A stretch of 64,000 nt of DNA, taken from contig JAPVLO010000983.1 in assembly GCA_027257055.1 (NCBI GenBank), positions 285,748 through 349,747 on the forward strand, in the 5' to 3' direction. This DNA comes from Cephalopachus bancanus (Eukaryota; Chordata; Mammalia; Primates; Tarsiidae). A program made the translations under genes and the position numbers. The notes under the pieces were generated by a model, which had not been told where the DNA came from, searched no databases, and worked only from the letters and a program-made list of their open reading frames with translations. Shown here piece by piece: positions 58,043 to 64,000 of the stretch; positions within the stretch are counted from its first letter, which is position 1, and the number at the start of each line of letters is the position of its first letter.

Positions 58043-59101
58043 TTAACTTATACAGGCTTAGCATGAAGTAGAGAGGATTTAGATTTCATGTTTAGGTAAC
58101 AGGAAAATGGGGCCTTAAATATTTCTTTACATCAGTGAGAGACAGCTCTGTAAAGGAAATGGGATGACTGGATAAATAGAACGTGAAGCTAAGGTGCCTA
58201 AGAAAAGCAGAGGGGTAGATAAGACAGTAGCAGGAGAAAAGGGATCTGAGGTGGTAATTTAGGGTGGTTTGGGTCAGGACGTTGTGAATGTGAGTCAGGC
58301 CTGATCTTTAATGTAGTAAGTAGCTATTATAGACTCTCAGAAAAGGAAAAGACATTAATAAAGTCTATGAGTGAAAAACCAACTTTATGTGAAAGGATTT
58401 ATGTTAGTTTCAGTCTACAACCTGGGAAATTTAGCAGAGAGGAAATAACCTATGGCCTGGACTATAAGCATAATTGAGACAATGTTTAGGAGAGAAAGCT
58501 GGGAGTATTTGTCAAGAGATTGAACTGGAGGACAAGGATACATTAAACTTACTATGAGGTCTCTGTCTTGGGAGGTCAGAGTTACTTTGGTGTTGCTCCT
58601 TGTGTTGGCCAGGCTAGGTTTAGGGCAGGGGGATAGAAGGAAGAGAGACAGCTTCAGTAGGATGGAGGGAAGGATGAAAGAAGGAAGAGAGACAGCTTCA
58701 GTAGGATGGATGCGAGTGAAGTCTAGGAAGCAGTCTCTATACAGGACTCAAATGAGGAGCAAAAGTCCATGACAGAAGATAGATATACTTTCTCCTTTTC
58801 CAATCTGGTCTGGATTTAAATTGAAGTGACAGTTGAATGTGTTTAGGTTGTTGTTGTTGTTTTTTTTTTTTTGCTATGATATTTTTCCCCCTAAGCACAT
58901 GAAGATTTGAATGCTTCTTTAAGCATGCTCTTGTATTTTCTTTTGAACTCATAGTCTGCCTCATTAAGGGGAGCATATTTTCTCCCTGTGAAATTATTTG
59001 GAGGTTGAGTATCTCATTTCAGCAAGAAATGCTTCCTGAATTAAAAGAATGTGAGTAGGATCTCCGAGCCCTAAAATGTTTTATGGAATCACCTATACCT
59101 C

Positions 59102-59103
<2 letters not shown>
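58043..59103. other. Intergenic, unassigned
   Basis: A duplicated 'ggaagagagacagcttcagtaggatgga' type block (about 45-bp spacing) lies at 58640-58715. Otherwise nothing recognised. Confidence 0.5.
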
Positions 59104-59149
<46 letters not shown>

Positions 59150-59160
59150 TGTGTGTGTAC
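59104..59160. repeat. (GT)n microsatellite
   Basis: About 28 GT units with a single GTAT interruption. Confidence 0.97.
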
Positions 59161-60679
59161 ATATACATAGCATATACAACTGTAGTTAGCTGTGTATAAG
59201 TTCCTATGTTTGGGTTTATGTATTTTGGATGTTTTATCTTCTTTGGAGACAGGGAGCATACTTTCTACTTGATTTATATATCTCACAGAGCAGGGTATAT
59301 ATAGTATACTATAGACTGCATAAATTTGAGTGTCTCAGGAATTTAAAATTATTGGCTTATCTATAAAAGCAATGTTAAAACGAATAATTTATTTTAAACA
59401 GTGATAAAGAACATCATGAAATTCACACAGCTTCAGACTAATCTCATATCTTTTACATTTTTTTCTATTTCAACTATAAACTAATGCTTGTTATGATAAT
59501 CAAAGTACTTTGAGACTACCAGGTGTCTTCTAAATCATCAAAAAAAGAAAATATTTTTAGTGATGTGCATTGTTAAATAAATTTTATTGTGCTATTATTC
59601 TGTGAAAATTTGCAATCCAAGTATGGCATGTATGCTAATGATCACTCAATGACTGGTTAATCTTAACTCAGACTTGGGCAAAGCCAGTACCATGTGTTCC
59701 CTCAGCTATTAAATGAGAGAAAATGACTCCTGGCTTTCAGGTATCTTAGCGAAGATTTTATTTGAAAATATTTTGCTGATAGAAAGTTCCAGACAGATAT
59801 TTTCATGATACAGTAACTTTGAAATTGAGCAATGAAGGATGCTACCTTTAAATGAAACTAGAAGGGGTGACAGATAGGTAAAGCATGAATTTTGAAACTG
59901 GAACTGAGTGGGACATCAAGATTAATATTGCCCTCTAATCACTTATTTTCCTTTCCCCTTTTCTCTTTCCCAAGCAAGGGGATGATTGGGCAGTAGGCCC
60001 TACCCTTCCTTTAATAAAGTGACTTACTGCTAGTTTCCTGTGATTTAGAAGAGAAAAATTCCATTTGATTCTTCACCTCAGTAACTTCCTATGATGCCTG
60101 CTTTTGTAAATGATATTTATGGGTCCTTGTTTTTTAGACAATTGCCTTGGAAAGTTATGTAACCAGACACTGATCTAAAAAGAAGTCAGATGTGAAGGTT
60201 ACGGAATGTTGAATTTGTCCAAAGTTGATTTCCTGCTTATATAAGGAGAGCCTGGGACCTTTTTGCTAGGTTAGCTTTCTCCTTTGCTGAGTTTGCTCAT
60301 TAGAAATATTTTAGTGTTGGCCTGCTGTGACTCACTGCCTGTCCAGTGGCTTAATAGATACTTAGGCAAGTCTACAATTGTCTTTCAGGTAATTAAACAC
60401 TGGGGTTATGCACAAAAGAATATGTTTCTATGCATCAGTTATGGTGCCATTTTATCACCAGTCTTTCATTGCCACTTTCTCAATATAAGAGAGTAAAAAA
60501 CATGGTATTTGAGAATCATATGCTTTACCCTTTCTTATTCCAAGTCCAATGAAGTGCAAATTTCACTGTCATTATCCATGTTAGAGGGGTTTGCTTGGTT
60601 TCAGTTTCTGGAAATATTCACAGCAAACACTTACCCAGTGTGCTCAGCAGCAATCAGGCCATTGGAGATGATGTAGACG
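59161..60679. other. Downstream of TNMD, unassigned
   Basis: No gene recognised on either strand. Confidence 0.4.
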
Positions 60680-60765
60680 TTTATTAGAACATGAAGAGAG
60701 GAATTACCTACAAGTAATTCTGGAGCCAAATGCCTCATAGGCAGAAATTCATTGGATAGCATGCA

Positions 60766-60771
60766 TTTATT
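60766..60771 (-). terminator. TNMD: Candidate TNMD polyadenylation signals
   Basis: AATAAA on the minus strand 47 bases after the TNMD stop codon. A second lies at 60680-60685, 133 bases after it. Which is used cannot be told; the farther one gives the more usual UTR length. Confidence 0.45.
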
Positions 60772-60817
60772 ATATGGTGGCTGCCAGAAGTTTAAGCATT
60801 TGAACTCAAACTTCCTA

Positions 60818-64000
<3,183 letters not shown>

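Overview
The window is mammalian nuclear DNA from a primate. Short exons with GT/AG splice sites sit in long introns packed with L1, Alu, MIR, L2, DNA-transposon and LTR relics. The dimeric 7SL-type Alu elements show that it is a primate. They carry an unusual sequence (a 'caataaatcaaaaaattag' middle linker, a 'gagttggagtctcac' end), and the younger L1 copies share a 3' end containing 'tacaattcagggttaggtat'. I read this combination as tarsier (Carlito/Tarsius) rather than monkey/ape, lemur or galago. That is recollection-based inference, not a database match.

Three protein genes are recognisable, in the order known from human Xq22.1 but read in reverse. (1) SRPX2, minus strand, at the left: a candidate non-coding first exon near 12.0-12.1 kb, the start-codon exon at 10.2 kb and the next coding exon at 5.7 kb; the remaining exons lie beyond base 1. 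(2) TSPAN6, plus strand, complete: seven coding exons from 21626 to 30253 giving an uninterrupted 245-residue tetraspanin, a CpG-rich promoter around 21.2-22.0 kb, and a probable extra 3'UTR exon at 32032-32915. (3) TNMD (tenomodulin), minus strand, at the right: its last three coding exons at 62.8-63.0, 61.3-61.5 and 60.8-61.0 kb; exons 1-4 lie beyond base 64000. SRPX2 and TSPAN6 are divergent (head to head) and TSPAN6 and TNMD convergent (tail to tail). They are ordinary neighbours rather than one pathway: a secreted sushi-repeat protein, a membrane scaffold and a tendon-matrix type II membrane protein.

Most of the remaining sequence is repeats. A 3.7-kb L1 carrying two later Alu insertions lies in TSPAN6 intron 5, inside intact target-site duplications. 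A 36-kb L1 is bounded by an unusually long, perfect 45-bp direct repeat. Two L1 3' ends stand head to head at 40.6-42.3 kb inside an ancient L1. A 2.2-kb L1 at 45.1-47.3 kb is nested in an L1-like 5'UTR fragment. There are several microsatellites and a TATA-containing, LTR-like segment with an internal 154-bp duplication near 18 kb. Large stretches (for example 52.8-57.7 kb) hold nothing I can assign.

I found no evidence of a new gene system. The most interesting points are repeat architecture, the candidate promoter at 18.0 kb, the candidate SRPX2 first exon and a possible piggyBac-type terminus near 31.5 kb.
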